A stretch of 64,000 nt of DNA from Agromyces mangrovi. Lineage in GTDB: Bacteria; Actinomycetota; Actinomycetes; Actinomycetales; Microbacteriaceae. Position 1 is the first letter of the stretch; every line of letters starts with the position of its first letter. Below the pieces are notes generated by a model. It searched no databases and was not told the origin of the DNA. It was given only the letters and a program-made list of their open reading frames with translations. Positions 8,820 through 18,699 of the stretch are shown here, one piece after another. Location: assembly GCF_030296695.1 (NCBI RefSeq), contig NZ_AP027737.1, positions 2,418,001-2,482,000 on the forward strand, read 5' to 3'. The position numbers and the translations under genes were made by a program.

Positions 8820-9611
8820 ATGCACCCCAGCGCGAACCAGCCGGAACTGACCCAGGCCGACATCGACGTCGAGATCGCCGAGCGCAGCGCCGCCGAGACG
8901 GATGCCGCCGCGGGCGGCGCCCTCCCGTCGCATCCGCGTCGCGACTACCGCCCCTACCGGTCGACCACCCTCCGCCACCCCACCCACGAGCTCGTGCGCG
9001 CCGACCCCGAGGAGATCGAGCTCGTCTCGCCCGCGTTCGGCCACACCGACGTGGCGCCCGAGGAGGCCGACATGACGATCCAGCACGCGGGGGAGCCCCT
9101 CGGCGAGCGGATCATCGTGACCGGCCGCATTCTCGACGGCGACGGCCGCCCCGTGCGGAACCAGCTCGTCGAGATCTGGCAGGCGAACGCGTCGGGCCGG
9201 TACGTGCACAAGCGCGACCAGCATCCGGCTCCGCTCGACCCGAACTTCACGGGCGTCGGCCGCATCGTCACCGGCGACGACGGCTCGTACCGCCTCACGA
9301 CGATCAAGCCCGGCCCGTACCCGTGGAAGAACCACCGCAACGCGTGGCGCCCCGCGCACATCCACTTCTCGTTCTTCGGCACCGCGTTCACGCAGCGCCT
9401 CATCACGCAGATGTACTTCCCCGGCGACCCGCTGTTCGGCCTCGACCCGATCTACCAGTCGATCGTCGACCCGGCCGCTCGCGAGCGGCTCGTCGCCGGC
9501 TACGACCACGACGTGAGCGTGCCCGAGTGGGCCACGGGCTACCGGTGGGACGTGGTGCTCACGGGGCCCAAGTCGACCTGGATGGAGCCGGAGGACGCCG
9601 ACCATGCCTGA
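8820..9611 (+). CDS. pcaH: Protocatechuate 3,4-dioxygenase beta subunit
   Basis: 263 residues. PcaH carries the non-haem Fe(III) of the enzyme that cleaves the protocatechuate ring between C3 and C4 to give 3-carboxy-cis,cis-muconate. The four iron ligands are visible: Tyr in GRYVHKRDQHPAP (about 127), Tyr in PGPYPW (about 167), and the two His of RPAHIHFSFFG (about 180 and 182). The N-terminus has the family feature YRPYRSTTLRHPT. The ATG at 8820 is preceded by GAGAGG. The last eight bases overlap the pcaG start, which couples the two subunits. Confidence 0.96.
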   Translation: MHPSANQPELTQADIDVEIAERSAAETDAAAGGALPSHPRRDYRPYRSTTLRHPTHELVRADPEEIELVSPAFGHTDVAPEEADMTIQHAGEPLGERIIVTGRILDGDGRPVRNQLVEIWQANASGRYVHKRDQHPAPLDPNFTGVGRIVTGDDGSYRLTTIKPGPYPWKNHRNAWRPAHIHFSFFGTAFTQRLITQMYFPGDPLFGLDPIYQSIVDPAARERLVAGYDHDVSVPEWATGYRWDVVLTGPKSTWMEPEDADHA

Positions 9612-10172
9612 GCCTGAGTACCTGCAGACCCCCTCCCAGACCGTCGGCCCGTTCTTCGGCTACGCGCTGCCCTATGCCGGCGGCCCCGACGTGCGCGCCC
9701 CCTGGCAGCCCGACGCCGTGCGAGTGCACGGCACCGTGCTCGACGGGGCCGGCGACCCGGTGCCCGACGCGTTCGTCGAGATCTGGGGGCGGATGCCTCC
9801 GGCAAACCGTCCACCGAGCTCGGCTCGTTCGACCGCGACCAGCACGGGTTCGCGGGCTTCGGCCGGTCGGCCGCCGACCGCGCGGGCCACTACTCGTTCA
9901 CGACGATCAAGCCCGGCGCGATGCGCGAGGGCTCGGCGCCGTACCTGCTGGTGGCGGTGTTCGGCCGCGGCATCCTGCAGCACCTGTTCACGCGCGCGTA
10001 CTTCGGCGACGAGGCGGAGGCGAATGCGGGCGACCCGCTGCTCGGCCGCATCGACGAGGGGCGGCGAGACACGCTGATCGCGACGCCCGACGGCGAGCGC
10101 TCGTACCGGTTCGACATCGTGCTGCAGGGCGAGGGTGAGACGGTGTTCCTCGACTACGGTACGGAGATATGA
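9604..10172 (+). CDS. pcaG: Protocatechuate 3,4-dioxygenase alpha subunit (frameshifted as read)
   Basis: Partner subunit of PcaH in the (alpha-beta) dioxygenase. The N-terminal part reads TPSQTVGPFFGYALPY and VPDAFVEIWG, the family signature. After the five-G run at 9785-9789 the reading frame is lost; adding one G restores GADASGK and then DRDQHGFAGFGRSAADR, HYSFTTIKPG and LLVAVFGRGILQHLFTRAYF through to the stop at 10172. The restored length (about 189 residues) is right for PcaG. The frame restored is the one that overlaps pcaB by ATGA, and the operon is otherwise intact, so a base-calling error is more likely than a real mutation. Confidence 0.9.
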
Positions 10173-11341
10173 CCGCAGCCTCCTGGGGTCTGTTGGACCC
10201 GGCCGGTGCCGGCGCCTCGGCGACCGGCGACGACGCGGTGCTCCGGGCGATGGTCGACGTCGAGGCGGCGCTGCTGCGCGCGTGGGGCGACGTGCTCGGC
10301 GAGTCGCTCGACGCGGCGGCCGCGGTGCTCGACGCCGACGCGCTCGACCGCACGTCGCTCGTCGAGGGCGTGGCGCGCGACGGGGTCGTCGTGGTCGCGC
10401 TCGTGCCGCTGCTGCGCGCACAGCTCGAGGCCGCGGGTGAGCCCGCGGACCGGCTGCACCTCGGCGCGACCAGCCAGGACGTGGTCGACTCGGCGCTCAT
10501 GCTCGTCGCCTCGCGTGCGCTCGCGTCGGCGCGCGAGTCGCTGCTCGCCACCGGGTCGGCCCTCGCGGCGCTCGCCGCCGCGGGGCACCGCGACCCGCGG
10601 GTGGCCCGCACCCTGGCTCGACCCGCGGCCCCGTCGACGCTCGGCGTGCTCGCCGCGGGCTGGCTCGACGGCGTGACCTCCGCGATCGCGGCCCTCGACG
10701 CACTCGAGTGCCCGGTGCAGTTCGGCGGCGCGGTCGGCACGGGGGCGGGGGCGGATGCCGCTGCCGGACGCTCCGGTGCGGCCGACGAGGTGCGAGCGGC
10801 GCTCGCCGCGCACCTCGGGCTCGCCGACCCCGGCCGCTCGTGGCACACCGAGCGCAGCGCGGCGCTCGCCGTCGCGCACGTCGCCTCGACCGTCGTCGCG
10901 GTGCTCGGGCGCATCGGACGCGACGCCACGCTGCTCTCCCGCCCCGAGTTCGGCGAGGTCGTGCTCGCGGGCGGCGGCGGATCGAGTGCGATGCCGCACA
11001 AGCGCAACCCCGTCGACGCCGTGGCGCTCACGGCGGCCGCGGTCGAGGCGCCGGGACTCGTCGCCACCGTGACCGCATCGGCCTCGGCCGCCGACGAGCG
11101 GCCCGCGGGGGAGTGGCACGCCGGATGGGGTGCGTTCCGACGGCTGCTCGCGCTCGCCGAGTCGGTGTCAGCCGCGTCCGCCCGGCTCACCGGGGGCATG
11201 GCGTTCGACGCCGGCCGCGCGGCCGAACTGCTCGCCTCGAGCGGCGTCGGCGATGCGGGCGAGGTCGAGCTCGGGGCATCCGACCGCATCGTCGACCGGG
11301 CCGTCGCCCGATTCGCCCACGTCAGAGGAGGAGACGCATGA
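10169..11341 (+). CDS. pcaB: 3-carboxy-cis,cis-muconate cycloisomerase
   Basis: 390 residues, fumarase/aspartase superfamily. It lactonises 3-carboxymuconate to gamma-carboxymuconolactone, the second step of the branch. The superfamily signature GSSAMPHKRNPVD lies at about residue 271-283, and LGATSQDVVDSALMLV at about 97 is the second conserved block. Starts in an ATGA overlap with pcaG and ends in an ATGA overlap with pcaL. About 60 residues shorter than many PcaB proteins, as is common in actinobacteria. Confidence 0.93.
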   Translation: MTAASWGLLDPAGAGASATGDDAVLRAMVDVEAALLRAWGDVLGESLDAAAAVLDADALDRTSLVEGVARDGVVVVALVPLLRAQLEAAGEPADRLHLGATSQDVVDSALMLVASRALASARESLLATGSALAALAAAGHRDPRVARTLARPAAPSTLGVLAAGWLDGVTSAIAALDALECPVQFGGAVGTGAGADAAAGRSGAADEVRAALAAHLGLADPGRSWHTERSAALAVAHVASTVVAVLGRIGRDATLLSRPEFGEVVLAGGGGSSAMPHKRNPVDAVALTAAAVEAPGLVATVTASASAADERPAGEWHAGWGAFRRLLALAESVSAASARLTGGMAFDAGRAAELLASSGVGDAGEVELGASDRIVDRAVARFAHVRGGDA

Positions 11342-12591
11342 GCGTGCCCGTGCTGCGCGGATCGTTCGCGCCCGGCACCGTCGCCGCCGGCACCCAGCCG
11401 CTGCTGGTGCTGCTGCCGTCGCTCGGCACCACGACCGCGCTCTGGGACGGCGTCGTCGCCCGGCTGCGCGCCGACGCCGCGGGGTCGCGCCTGCGCATCC
11501 TGCGCGTCGACCTGCCCGGCCACGGTGCGAGCCCCGTCGTGACCGAGCCGTTCACCGTCGCCGAGCTCGCCGACGCGGTGCTCGCGATCGTCGACGAGGC
11601 GGGCGGCGGGTCGTTCCACCTCGCAGGCGTCTCGCTCGGCGGCACCGTCGCGCTCGAGCTCGCCGCCGCCCACCCCGACCGGGTGCGCAGCCTCGTCGAC
11701 TCCTGCAGCGGGGCCCGCATCGGCACGCCCGAGGGGTGGGCCGACCGGGCCGCGTCGGTGCGCGCGAGCGGCACCGCGTCGCTCGTGACCGGCAGCGCCG
11801 AGCGCTGGTTCGCGCCCGGGTTCCTCGGTGCCGACGACGGGGCGGGCTCGCGCGCGCTGCACGCGCTCGTCGACATCGACGACGAGTCGTACGCGCGCTG
11901 CGCGGAGGCGCTCGCTGCGTTCGACCGCACGGCCGACCTGCCCGCGGTCGACGTGCCGACCCTCCTCGTGAGCGGCGAGCACGACGCGGTCACGACCCCC
12001 GCGTCGATGCAGGCGATGGCCGACGCCATGCCCGACGCCGTGCACGTCGAGCTCGACGGCGTCTCGCACCTCGCCGTGCTCGAGGCGCCGGATGCGGCGG
12101 CCGACCTGCTGCTCGGGCTCCTGCTGCGCGCGGAGACCGGCGTCGAGGCATCCGCTGCCCATGCCCGCGGCATGCGGACCCGGCGCGGGGTGCTCGGCGA
12201 CGCGCACGTCGATCGCGCGATCGCCGGCACGACGCCCGAGACGGCCGCGTTCCAGGACTTCATCACCCGCTACGCCTGGGGCGAGGTGTGGTCGCGGCCC
12301 GGGCTGAGCCGCCGCGAGCGGTCGATCGCCACGCTCGCGAGCCTCGTCACCGGCGGCCACGAGGCCGAGCTCCGCATGCACGTGCGCGCTGCGCTCCGGA
12401 ACGGACTCAGCCCCGACGAGATCTCCGAGGTGCTGCTGCACACCGCGCTCTACGCCGGCCTGCCGCCGGTGAACTCGGGGCTCGCGATCGCGCGCGAGGT
12501 GTTCGCGGAGGTCGCCGCCGACGAGGCATCCGATACCGCGCCCGACTCGGCCGACCCCGCCGCCGAGCCGACCGCGCCTGACCAGGACTGA
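11338..12591 (+). CDS. pcaL: Fused 3-oxoadipate enol-lactonase / 4-carboxymuconolactone decarboxylase
   Basis: 417 residues holding two enzymes. Residues 1-265 are an alpha/beta hydrolase (PcaD) with nucleophile GVSLGG (Ser about 98) and a C-terminal His in [10 protein letters not shown] (about 244). Residues about 285-400 are the carboxymuconolactone decarboxylase domain (PcaC): [42 protein letters not shown]. Such PcaL fusions are known from Rhodococcus and Streptomyces. An acidic Asp/Pro/Ala tail of about 20 residues follows. Translationally coupled to pcaB by ATGA. Confidence 0.95.
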   Translation: MSVPVLRGSFAPGTVAAGTQPLLVLLPSLGTTTALWDGVVARLRADAAGSRLRILRVDLPGHGASPVVTEPFTVAELADAVLAIVDEAGGGSFHLAGVSLGGTVALELAAAHPDRVRSLVDSCSGARIGTPEGWADRAASVRASGTASLVTGSAERWFAPGFLGADDGAGSRALHALVDIDDESYARCAEALAAFDRTADLPAVDVPTLLVSGEHDAVTTPASMQAMADAMPDAVHVELDGVSHLAVLEAPDAAADLLLGLLLRAETGVEASAAHARGMRTRRGVLGDAHVDRAIAGTTPETAAFQDFITRYAWGEVWSRPGLSRRERSIATLASLVTGGHEAELRMHVRAALRNGLSPDEISEVLLHTALYAGLPPVNSGLAIAREVFAEVAADEASDTAPDSADPAAEPTAPDQD

Positions 12592-12603
12592 CCCGGAGGA
12601 ACT

Positions 12604-13383
12604 ATGGACAAGACCTATGCGTCGGCCGACGAGGCCGTCGCCGACATCCCGTCGGGGTCGTCGCTCGCCGTCGGCGGGTTCGGGCTCTCGGGCGTGCCGA
12701 TCGTGCTGATCCGCGCGCTGCTCGCCCGCGACGTCCACGACCTCGAGATCGTGTCGAACAACTGCGGCGTCGACGGCTGGGGCCTCGGGCTGCTGCTCGC
12801 CGACGGCCGCATCCGCCGCATCATCGCCAGCTACATCGGCGAGAACAAGGAGTTCGGGCGGCAGTACCTCTCGGGCGAGGTCGAGGTCGAGCTCACCCCG
12901 CAGGGCACGCTCGCCGAGCGGCTGCGCGCGGGCGGCGTCGGCGTCCCCGCGTTCTACACCGCGACCGGCGCGGGCACCGCGGTCTCCGACGGCGGGATGC
13001 CGCTGCGCTACGCGCCCGACGGCTCCATCGCCCTCGCGAGCGACCCGAAGGAGCTGCGCCCGTTCGACACGTTCGGCGCGAGCCGCGAGTACGTGCTCGA
13101 GCAGGCGATCCGCACCGACTACGGCCTCGTGCGCGCCGCAGTCGGCGACCGGCACGGCAACCTGCGGTTCGAGAAGGCCACCCGCAACTTCAACCCGCTC
13201 GCGGGCATGGCCGGCAAGGTCACGATCGCCGAGGTCGACGAGCTCGTCGAGCCCGGCGTGCTCGACCCCGACGACATCCACCTGCCCGGCATCTACGTCG
13301 ACCGCGTCGTCGAGCTCACGCCCGAGCAGTCGGCCGACCTGCCGATCGAGAAGGTCACCGTGCGCACCCGAGGAGGCGTCTGA
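12604..13383 (+). CDS. pcaI: 3-oxoadipate CoA-transferase subunit A
   Basis: 259 residues, class I CoA-transferase alpha subunit. With PcaJ it moves CoA from succinyl-CoA to 3-oxoadipate. The family glycine loop is seen as [10 protein letters not shown] (about 23-32), followed by [14 protein letters not shown] and the conserved [17 protein letters not shown] near 200. A strong GGAGGA ribosome-binding site precedes the ATG; the gap after pcaL is 12 bases. The stop shares one base with the pcaJ start (TGATG). Confidence 0.94.
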   Translation: MDKTYASADEAVADIPSGSSLAVGGFGLSGVPIVLIRALLARDVHDLEIVSNNCGVDGWGLGLLLADGRIRRIIASYIGENKEFGRQYLSGEVEVELTPQGTLAERLRAGGVGVPAFYTATGAGTAVSDGGMPLRYAPDGSIALASDPKELRPFDTFGASREYVLEQAIRTDYGLVRAAVGDRHGNLRFEKATRNFNPLAGMAGKVTIAEVDELVEPGVLDPDDIHLPGIYVDRVVELTPEQSADLPIEKVTVRTRGGV

Positions 13384-14030
13384 TGCCGCTCACCCGCGAC
13401 GAGATGGCCGCACGCGCGGCCCGCGAGCTCGAGGACGGCTCGTACGTGAACCTCGGCATCGGGCTGCCGACGCTCATTCCGAACCACCTGCCCGAGGGCG
13501 TCGAGGTCGTGCTGCACTCCGAGAACGGCATCCTCGGCGTCGGCCCGTATCCGTGGGAGGGCGAGGAGGACCCGAAGCTCATCAACGCCGGCAAGGAGAC
13601 CGTCACGGTCGTGCCCGGCGCCGCGTACTTCGACTCGGCGTCGAGCTTCGGCATGATCCGCGGCGGGCGCGTCACGCACGCCGTGCTCGGGGCCATGCAG
13701 GTCTCGGCGGGCGGCGACATCGCCAACTGGGCCGTGCCCGGCAAGATGGTGAAGGGCATGGGCGGGGCCATGGACCTCGTCAACGGCGCCGAGCACGTGC
13801 TCGTCGTCATGGAGCACGTGGCGAAGAACGGCTCGTCGAAGATCGTGCCGCAATGCACGCTGCCGCTCACCGGCCGCGGCTGCGTCGACCGCATCATCAC
13901 CGACCTCGCGGTGTTCGACGTGACCGACGCCGGGCTGGTGCTCATCGAGCTCGCGCCCGACGTGACGGTGGAGCAGGTGACGGATGCCACCGAGGCGCCC
14001 TTCACCGTCGCCGAGGGGGTCGCGGCATGA
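13383..14030 (+). CDS. pcaJ: 3-oxoadipate CoA-transferase subunit B
   Basis: 215 residues, beta subunit of the same CoA-transferase. The catalytic glutamate, which forms the acyl-CoA thioester intermediate, is in [14 protein letters not shown] (Glu about 47). Other family blocks are [14 protein letters not shown] at the start and [17 protein letters not shown] near 165. It begins in a TGATG overlap with pcaI and ends in an ATGA overlap with pcaF, so the three are one translational unit. Confidence 0.94.
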   Translation: MPLTRDEMAARAARELEDGSYVNLGIGLPTLIPNHLPEGVEVVLHSENGILGVGPYPWEGEEDPKLINAGKETVTVVPGAAYFDSASSFGMIRGGRVTHAVLGAMQVSAGGDIANWAVPGKMVKGMGGAMDLVNGAEHVLVVMEHVAKNGSSKIVPQCTLPLTGRGCVDRIITDLAVFDVTDAGLVLIELAPDVTVEQVTDATEAPFTVAEGVAA

Positions 14031-15241
14031 CCGAGCTGCGCACCGCGGTCATCTGCGCGCCCCTGCGCACGCCCGTCGGGCGCCTCGGCGGGGCGCTCGC
14101 GCCCGTGCATGCGCGTGAGCTGGCCGTGACCGTGCTCGAGGCGCTGCTCGAGCGCACGGGTCTTGATCCGGCGGCCGTCGACAGTGTGATCGGCTCGCAG
14201 GGCTACCCGACGATGGAGTCGCCGGCGTTCGGCCGGGTCGCCGCCCTCGACGCGGGCTTCCCGGTGACGACGGGCGGCTACCAGCTCGACCGCCGGTGCG
14301 GATCGGGCCTGCAGGCCGTGGTCAACGCGGCGATGGAGGTGCAGACCGGGGCATCCGATGTCGTCGTCGCCCTCGGTGCCGAGTCGATGTCGAACGCACC
14401 CCTCTATACCGAGGAGGGGCGGCGCGGACTGCCCGCCGGTGGGCTGATGCTGCATGACGCGCTCGCGCGTGGTCGCGAGACCGTCGGCGGCGTGCGGTTC
14501 CCGACGCCCGAGGGCAACGTCGGTTCGGCCGAGCTGCTGCGGCGCGAGTACGGCATCTCGCGCGAGGCGCAGGACGCGCTCGCGCTGCGGTCGCACCAGC
14601 GGGCCGTGGCGGCGTGGGAGTCGGGCGCGTTCGCCGCCGAGACCGTGCCCGTCACCGTGCCGGGCCGGCGGGGCGACACCGTCGTCGACCGCGATGAGCA
14701 CCCGCGCGCGGATACGACGCTCGAGGCGCTGGGCGGCTTGCGGGCGATCCTGGGGCGTACCGACCCCGATTCCACCGTCACCGCGGGCAACGCCAGCGGC
14801 CAGAACGACGCGGCGGCGGCGTGCATCGTCACGACGCCCGAGCGCGCCGCCTCGCTGGGGCTGACCCCCGTGCTGCGACTCGTCTCGTGGGCCGCCGCGG
14901 GCAACGACCCGCTGCGCTTCGGCGTCGCGCCCGTGCCCGCCGCGAACCGCGCGCTCGAGCGGGCCGGGCTCGGCTTCGCCGACCTCGACGTGATCGAGCT
15001 CAACGAGGCGTTCGCCGTGCAGGTGCTCGCGTGCCTCGCCGACTGGGGCCTCGACGCCGAGGACCCGCGCCTCAACCCGCGCGGCAGCGGCATCTCCATC
15101 GGCCACCCGATCGGCGCGACCGGCCTGCGCATGCTCGCGACCCTCGCCCACGAGCTGCCCGACCTCGACGGCGAGCTCGCACTCGAGACCATGTGCATCG
15201 GCGGTGGCCAGGCGCTCGCCGCGGTCTTCGCGCGCGTCTGA
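14027..15241 (+). CDS. pcaF: Acetyl-CoA acyltransferase (3-oxoadipyl-CoA thiolase)
   Basis: 404 residues, thiolase family. It splits 3-oxoadipyl-CoA with CoA into succinyl-CoA and acetyl-CoA, the last step of the pathway. The acylated Cys lies in RRCGSGLQA (about 90), the catalytic His in [10 protein letters not shown] (about 360) and the second Cys in MCIGGGQ (about 389). Its place directly after pcaJ supports the adipyl-CoA specificity; by sequence alone a general acetyl-CoA C-acyltransferase is possible. Last gene of the pca operon, followed 54 bases later by the palindrome at 15295. Confidence 0.93.
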   Translation: MTELRTAVICAPLRTPVGRLGGALAPVHARELAVTVLEALLERTGLDPAAVDSVIGSQGYPTMESPAFGRVAALDAGFPVTTGGYQLDRRCGSGLQAVVNAAMEVQTGASDVVVALGAESMSNAPLYTEEGRRGLPAGGLMLHDALARGRETVGGVRFPTPEGNVGSAELLRREYGISREAQDALALRSHQRAVAAWESGAFAAETVPVTVPGRRGDTVVDRDEHPRADTTLEALGGLRAILGRTDPDSTVTAGNASGQNDAAAACIVTTPERAASLGLTPVLRLVSWAAAGNDPLRFGVAPVPAANRALERAGLGFADLDVIELNEAFAVQVLACLADWGLDAEDPRLNPRGSGISIGHPIGATGLRMLATLAHELPDLDGELALETMCIGGGQALAAVFARV

Positions 15242-15294
15242 GGCGGCGCCGCTCCGCGGCATCCGCTCGCCCGTTCTCGCGTCGGTTGGACACG

Positions 15295-15350
15295 AGACCC
15301 GTCGAAAGGCTGCGCTCTCGCGGCTGAGAGCGCAGGGAATCGACGGGTCT
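15295..15350. repeat. 56-base palindrome, copy 2 (right of pca cluster)
   Basis: Same length and orientation as copy 1 at 7828-7883. Outer arms AGACCCGTCGA/TCGACGGGTCT and inner arms TGCGCTCTC/GAGAGCGCA pair perfectly around the same loop GCGGCT; the five bases between are unpaired here. The core GCTCTCGCGGCTGAGAG is identical in both copies. Confidence 0.8.
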
Positions 15351-15472
15351 TGGGGTGGGCGACGTATCCGACGATTCCTCTGGTAAGCGGGCCTTGCAAT
15401 CCGCTACGCTCGGTCGCAACGCGCCGACGCGTGTGCACCACCTCAGGAGTGACGGACCGATCAGGGGCGGCC

Positions 15473-15934
15473 ATGACCGACGAACGTGCACCACTTCCCG
15501 ACGACAGCGGCGCGACGACGCCCGGCACCACCAGGCGCGGCGCACTGCGCGCGGTCGCATGGTCGGTGCCCGTGATCGCGGTGGCGGCGACCGCGCCGCA
15601 GGCGGCCGCCAGCGCGCCGCCCGACGACCCGAACTGTCAGAGGTACATCAACCTGATCGCGTGTCATCGGGACCAGGACGGCGACCTGTACGCAACCATC
15701 TGGGCGGAAGTGGTCAACCCGTGCGAAAGCCCCCTCGAGGTGCTGAGCTTCTCCCTGCGGGTGGGCGCCGACGAAATCCTGACCGGGTCGAGCTCGGTCA
15801 TCCCGCCGTATGGCAGCGAGTACTACGACGTGTACGATCACCTCGTATTCAGCGACGACGTCGTCATCGAGGCGATCGCGGAGACGTCCTACGGCACGCT
15901 CTCCCAGTCGACGACACCCGACGCGGTGTGCTAG
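15473..15934 (+). CDS. Secreted protein of unknown function with Tat-like signal
   Basis: 153 residues. The N-terminus has TTRRGALRAVAWSVPVIAVAATAPQAAA, a twin-arginine-like motif and hydrophobic core with likely cleavage near residue 42. The mature part (about 110 residues) is rich in Asp, Ser and Tyr and has four Cys (in DPNCQRY, LIACHRD, VNPCESP and the last residue), which could form two disulfides. I do not recognise a family. Transcribed alone between the pca repeat and the OYE-type reductase. Confidence 0.7.
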   Translation: MTDERAPLPDDSGATTPGTTRRGALRAVAWSVPVIAVAATAPQAAASAPPDDPNCQRYINLIACHRDQDGDLYATIWAEVVNPCESPLEVLSFSLRVGADEILTGSSSVIPPYGSEYYDVYDHLVFSDDVVIEAIAETSYGTLSQSTTPDAVC

Positions 15935-16059
15935 AGCCTGATTGCGGGGAACGCTCGCATCGGTCGTCGCGTTGTGCTGGGCGGGTGACCATCGCCGACG
16001 TGCGATGATCGCCCGGGCACGAGATTCGTCGTGCGCGCCGTTCCGACCCGGGAGATCCC

Positions 16060-17133
16060 CTGCCTGCCTCGCTCTTCGACCCGATCACGCTCCGCGGCGT
16101 CACCGCCCGCAACCGCATCTGGGTGCCGCCCATGTGCCAGTACCACGCGGATGCCCGTGACGGCATGCCGACCGAGTGGCACCACGTGCACCTCGGCGCC
16201 CTCGCACGCGGCGGGGCCGGCGCGATCATCGTCGAGGCGACCGCGGTCGTGCCCGAGGGGCGCATCAGCCCCCAGGACCTCGGGCTCTGGAACGACGACC
16301 AGCGCGACGCACTTCGCCCGATCGTCGACTTCATGCACGGGCAGGGCGCGCTCGCGGGCATCCAGCTCGCGCATGCGGGGCGCAAGGCGTCGACGTACCG
16401 GCCGTGGGCGGACGAGCGCGGATCGGTGCCCGTCGCCGAGGGCGGCTGGGAGGCGTTCGCGCCGAGCGCGGTCGCCTTCGACGGGTACGCGGTGCCGACG
16501 GCGCTCACCGTCGACGGCATCGCGGAGGTCGTGGCGGCCTTCGCGGCATCCGCTTGCCGTGCCGTCGACGCCGGGTTCGACCTGCTCGAGCTGCACGCCG
16601 CGCACGGTTACCTGCTGCACGAGTTCCTGTCGCCGCTGAGCAACCTCCGCACCGACGAGTACGGCGGCTCGCTCGCGAACCGCGCGCGCATCGTGCTCGA
16701 GGTCGTCGACGCCGTGCGCGCCGAGGTGGGGGAGACCGTGCCGCTGCTGGTGCGCTTCTCGGCGACCGACTGGACCGAGGGCGGATGGACGCCTGCGGAG
16801 ATGGAGCAGGTCGCGCGCTGGGTCGCCGACCGCGGCATCGACCTCGTCGACGTGTCGTCGGGCGGCAACGTCCACGCGCGCATCCCGCTCGGGCCCGGGT
16901 ACCAGGTGCCGTTCGCGTCGGGGCTGCGCGACGCGACGGGCGTGCCGACCGCTGCGGTCGGGCTGATCGACGAGGCGGAGCAGGCGGCCGAGGTGGTCGC
17001 GTCGGGCGCCGCAGACGTGGTGCTCGTCGGGCGCGAGGTGCTGCGCGACCCGAACTTCCCGCTGCGCGCCGCGCGCGAGCTCGGCGTCGCGGTCGACTAC
17101 ACGCCGCCGGCGTACGAGCGCGCCTACCGCTAG
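16060..17133 (+). CDS. NADH:flavin oxidoreductase, old yellow enzyme family (start uncertain)
   Basis: An FMN-dependent TIM-barrel ene-reductase of the YqjM type. The N-terminus LFDPITLRGVTARNRIWVPPMCQY, the substrate-site HAGRKAS (about 106), the HAAHGYLLHEFLSPLSN block and the C-terminal VLVGREVLRDPNFPLRAA are characteristic. No ATG, GTG or TTG lies between the upstream stop at 16006 and residue LFDPI, so I give the frame from the CTG at 16060. One missing C in the CCCC run at 16057-16060 would join it to a GTG at 16031. The ATG at 16123 would remove the conserved first strand. Physiological substrate unknown. Confidence 0.85.
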   Translation: MPASLFDPITLRGVTARNRIWVPPMCQYHADARDGMPTEWHHVHLGALARGGAGAIIVEATAVVPEGRISPQDLGLWNDDQRDALRPIVDFMHGQGALAGIQLAHAGRKASTYRPWADERGSVPVAEGGWEAFAPSAVAFDGYAVPTALTVDGIAEVVAAFAASACRAVDAGFDLLELHAAHGYLLHEFLSPLSNLRTDEYGGSLANRARIVLEVVDAVRAEVGETVPLLVRFSATDWTEGGWTPAEMEQVARWVADRGIDLVDVSSGGNVHARIPLGPGYQVPFASGLRDATGVPTAAVGLIDEAEQAAEVVASGAADVVLVGREVLRDPNFPLRAARELGVAVDYTPPAYERAYR

Positions 17134-17140
17134 GCGGGGC

Positions 17141-17434
17141 TCAGCGGTTGGGGTTCGTGGCGGCGCCGTCGAGCCAGAGGGTGTCGGATGCGTCGCGATG
17201 CGAGCCGTCGGACCCCACGTGCTTCGCCGGCACGATCTTCGGGCCCTTGCTGATCACCTGCGCGAGCGCGTTCGCGTGCCCGTGGCCGAGACCGTACTCC
17301 GCCTTCAGCCACGCGACGATCGGGCCGACCTTGGCCCCCTCCTCGAACCCCTGCTCGCGCGCCGCGTCGATCAGCTGGCGCGGCGTGAGCCCGGTCTTCT
17401 GCTCGATCGTGTCGAGGTAGGCCTGGTACGACAT
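17141..17434 (-). CDS. DUF4287 domain protein
   Basis: 97 residues, starting MSYQAYLDTIEQKTGLTPRQLI, which I recognise as the small DUF4287 family, often found near DUF5655 proteins. Helical, no signal peptide, function unknown. The ATG is preceded by an AAGGAG site. It ends eight bases from the reductase stop on the opposite strand. Confidence 0.8.
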   Translation of the reverse strand: MSYQAYLDTIEQKTGLTPRQLIDAAREQGFEEGAKVGPIVAWLKAEYGLGHGHANALAQVISKGPKIVPAKHVGSDGSHRDASDTLWLDGAATNPNR

Positions 17435-17490
17435 GGGGTGCTCCTTGCTGGTCGAGTGCGGTGAATTGCGGATGCCGGTCGGCCGGCGCC

Positions 17491-17895
17491 TCAGCCCGGA
17501 TGCTCCGGGTCGGCCCAGACCTGCACGATCACGGCCGACGCGTGGATGCACAGCACCTTGAGCCGATCGGTGCCGGCGTTGACGAACCGGTGCCACACGC
17601 CCGCGGGCACCGTGGCGGTGTCGCCCGGCCCGGCGACGAGCTCGCGGTCGCCCATCGTGATGCGCGCCGTGCCCTCGAGCACGATCCACGTCTCGGTGTA
17701 GGGGTGCCAGTGCAGCCCGGGCCCCTCGCCCGGTTCGTTATCGACCCAGAAGTACGAGACGTTCGCGCCGTGCTCGGCACCGACGAACCGGCGCGTCCGC
17801 CCCGTGCCGATGCGCAGCGCGTCGGCGGACACGATTCCGGGCGTCTCGGGCGCGGTCGGTGACGGCTGCTGCGTGATCTCGGTCGTGTACACCAT
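17491..17895 (-). CDS. Cupin domain protein
   Basis: 134 residues from the ATG at 17895, which has a GAGG site seven bases upstream; the frame extends to 17934 without support. A single cupin barrel with both motifs: HWHPYTETWIVLEG (metal-binding His and Glu) and GDTATVPAGVWHRFVNAG. Such small cupins bind a metal and act as dioxygenases, isomerases or sensors; nothing here fixes the role. Confidence 0.85.
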   Translation of the reverse strand: MVYTTEITQQPSPTAPETPGIVSADALRIGTGRTRRFVGAEHGANVSYFWVDNEPGEGPGLHWHPYTETWIVLEGTARITMGDRELVAGPGDTATVPAGVWHRFVNAGTDRLKVLCIHASAVIVQVWADPEHPG

Positions 17896-17977
17896 GCACC
17901 TCGATTCGATGAGGGGTGCCGCAGACGCGGGCATCCGTTGCGGAAACTACCACTCCGGGGTGCGGGAGCGGCAGGGC

Positions 17978-18571
17978 TCACGACGAGATCTCGGATGCCG
18001 GGGCGTTCAGCGCGCGGAACGGGATCGCCGCTGCGACGTACAGCACGAGGAGGAGCGACCCCGCGAGCACGGCGACCCAGGCGCCGCGCGGGGAGTTCAG
18101 CGCGAGTACGCTCCCGGCGATGGCGGGCACCGTCGCGACGATCGCGACGAGGAGGGCGGCCGCGAGCACGCCGCACACCCAGCGGGCCCACGCGCGGCGC
18201 CCGCCGATCGCGTACCCCGCGGCGATCGCGCCGAGCGCTACGCCCAGCGCACCGCCGCCGAGGCCCTGGGTGAGGAAGTCGACGAGCGCACCGGGCAGGG
18301 CGAGCGGCACGGCCGCGAAGAGCAGGGGAGCGGATGCCGCCCAGCGCAGTGCCCGCCGATGCCGCACCGGATCGGCTGCGGCCGCAGCGCCGAGCGCCAC
18401 CCCGATGATCGCGCCCGGCAGCAGCAGCGCGAGGAACGTGCCGACCCAGTGCACCGCGGAGATCGCGCCGCTGATCTCGGCCATGTACGCGCGGAACGAC
18501 GCCGCCCACGCCAGACCGCACACGCCGCCGACGGCGGCCCATGTGCTCACCCGCGCTCGCGTCGTACGCAT
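17978..18571 (-). CDS. Integral membrane protein of unknown function
   Basis: 197 residues with five or six hydrophobic segments (for example VHWVGTFLALLLPGAIIGVALG, WVCGVLAAALLVAIVATVPAIAG and AVLAGSLLLVLYVAAAI). No catalytic motif or family recognised. Divergent from the LuxR-type regulator. Confidence 0.75.
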   Translation of the reverse strand: MRTTRARVSTWAAVGGVCGLAWAASFRAYMAEISGAISAVHWVGTFLALLLPGAIIGVALGAAAAADPVRHRRALRWAASAPLLFAAVPLALPGALVDFLTQGLGGGALGVALGAIAAGYAIGGRRAWARWVCGVLAAALLVAIVATVPAIAGSVLALNSPRGAWVAVLAGSLLLVLYVAAAIPFRALNAPASEISS

Positions 18572-18699
18572 GCCGTGCCCCTCGCCCGCACTCTACGCCC
18601 GCCCCGCCGCCAGGCCCTCCGTGCGGGCCCGGGGCACCCGCCCGGCGCCGTGAAAACGCTCTCTGGACGTCCGCCCGCCGCGGGTCTACGTTGAGCGCA

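Noticed and set aside
9988..13281. Very long reading frames on the minus strand across the pca genes, and similar ones at 5112-7319, 17529-21362 and 55567-58218
   Set aside because: Antisense shadows of high-GC coding sequence; Arg/Ala/His-rich, no domain, and the opposite strand carries well-defined enzymes.
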